Shown: positions 22,407 through 22,898 of the stretch, in pieces
Layout of the letters: each line of letters starts with the position of its first letter
Numbering within the stretch: the first letter of the stretch is position 1
Source: Candidatus Scybalocola fimicaballi
GTDB lineage: Bacteria > Bacteroidota > Bacteroidia > Bacteroidales > Paludibacteraceae
DNA length: 22,898 bases
Assembly: GCA_002317115.1 (NCBI GenBank)
Contig: DCIP01000184.1
Span: 1 to 22,898, forward strand
Direction: 5' to 3'
Translations under genes and position numbers: made by a program
Notes under the pieces: model-generated
Told to the model about the DNA's origin: nothing
Database searches by the model: none
The model's input: only the letters and a program-made list of their open reading frames with translations

Positions 22407-22700
22407 ATGAGGATAATATCACGTACAAAAATTATTGAGTATTATACGGAACATGCAGATGCAAAAGTTGCATTGGAGGAGTGGTTCACAAAAACAAAGT
22501 CTGCGCAATGGACTTGTTTTGATGATATAAAAAGAACATTTAATAGTGTGGATGCTGTTGGCAATCAACATTATGTTTTTAATATCAGAGTTAACAACTA
22601 TAGATTGATTGTTGTTATCAAATTTACAATCAGCACTGTATTGATTCGTTTTGTCGGCACACATGCTGAATATGATAAAATAAATGCTTCAACAATATAA
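22407..22700 (+). CDS. higB: Type II toxin HigB (mRNA interferase)
   Basis: The 97-residue protein matches the HigB toxin family (PF09907-type): MRIISRTKIIEYYTEH at the start, EEWFTKTKSAQWTCFDDIKRTF, then VFNIRVNNYRLIVVI and the ending IRFVGTHAEYDKINASTI. HigB cleaves mRNA, usually at the ribosome, when not held by its antitoxin. The gene order (toxin first) is the normal one for higBA. The start is the ATG at 22407, given by the promoter position. It stops 13 nt before the antitoxin gene. Length and motifs look intact. Confidence 0.93.
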   Translation: MRIISRTKIIEYYTEHADAKVALEEWFTKTKSAQWTCFDDIKRTFNSVDAVGNQHYVFNIRVNNYRLIVVIKFTISTVLIRFVGTHAEYDKINASTI

Positions 22701-22713
22701 ATCGAAGGAGAAT

Positions 22714-22898
22714 ATGGCAAAAATTACAACAAAAAAAGAATATGATGCTACTATGGAGCGTATAGAGGAGTTGCTGCCTTTGGTGGATGACAATACTCCT
22801 GTCACTGATAAGAATGCCATAGAACTTAATCTGTTGTCTTCTTTGGTGGAAGAGTACGAAGAAGAGCATTATCCTATTGAACAGCCTTCTTTAGTGGA
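22714..22898 (+). CDS. higA: Antitoxin HigA, N-terminal fragment
   Basis: The first 61 residues are present and the gene runs off the right edge. The sequence (MAKITTKKEYDATMERIEEL, ELNLLSSLVEEYEEEHYPI) is the acidic N-terminal segment of the HigA family that precedes the HTH domain; this segment carries the HYPI-type motif typical of the group. A good ribosome binding site AAGGAG (22705-22710) lies 3 nt before the ATG, much stronger than that of higB, as expected if more antitoxin than toxin is to be made. The DNA-binding domain is beyond the window, so intactness is unknown. Confidence 0.9.
   Translation, partial: MAKITTKKEYDATMERIEELLPLVDDNTPVTDKNAIELNLLSSLVEEYEEEHYPIEQPSLV

Overview
The window looks like a chromosomal segment of a Bacteroidales (Bacteroidota) bacterium. 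The support is as follows. Many start regions carry a TAnnTTTG -7 box, several with a TTTG-type -33 box 19-20 nt upstream, which is the Bacteroidota promoter type. The order tig-clpP-clpX-recQ is one I associate with this group. Several families are typical of it (DUF4301, DUF4922, PorT-like barrels, golvesin/Xly-domain amidases), and ribosome binding sites are weak and A-rich. I cannot name the genus.

Layout. (1) 1-3889, minus strand: protein quality control, with trigger factor, ClpP, ClpX and the start of RecQ. tig has its own terminator and clpP its own promoter. (2) 4292-7116, plus strand: two small outer-membrane beta-barrels. The second (285 aa, with an odd acidic loop) heads a tight cluster with a radical SAM/SPASM protein (TTG start) and a 112-aa membrane protein bearing HExxH. 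(3) 7173-8708, minus: a secreted, possibly propeller-like protein of unknown function. (4) 16987 down to 8895, minus: a probable five-gene operon, with gaps of 5, 12, 31 and 17 nt, bounded by a good promoter and a strong terminator. It holds a large secreted amidase interrupted by a golvesin/Xly-type domain, a GT2 glycosyltransferase, a protein sharing a GT-like segment with it, a HIT/GalT-fold DUF4922 protein, and a CE2-like SGNH esterase lipoprotein. The common theme is envelope or surface glycan work. (5) 17330-18844, plus: DUF4301, divergent from the operon, with motifs recalling UDP-sugar pyrophosphorylases. A possible ~100-nt small RNA lies between the two. (6) 19001-21942, plus: a six-TM protein, a winged-helix regulator, CreD, a possible 31-aa membrane peptide and a DUF2809 protein. 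Three near-identical 22-bp sites, one on the first promoter and two before creD, mark a likely self-controlled regulon. (7) 21943-22898: a hairpin-dense non-coding tract, then a higBA toxin-antitoxin module cut by the window end.

The most promising undescribed parts are the three-site regulon around the winged-helix regulator and CreD, the five-gene amidase/glycosyltransferase/HIT/esterase operon, and the structured tract before higBA. All functional statements come from reading motifs by eye; no database search was run.
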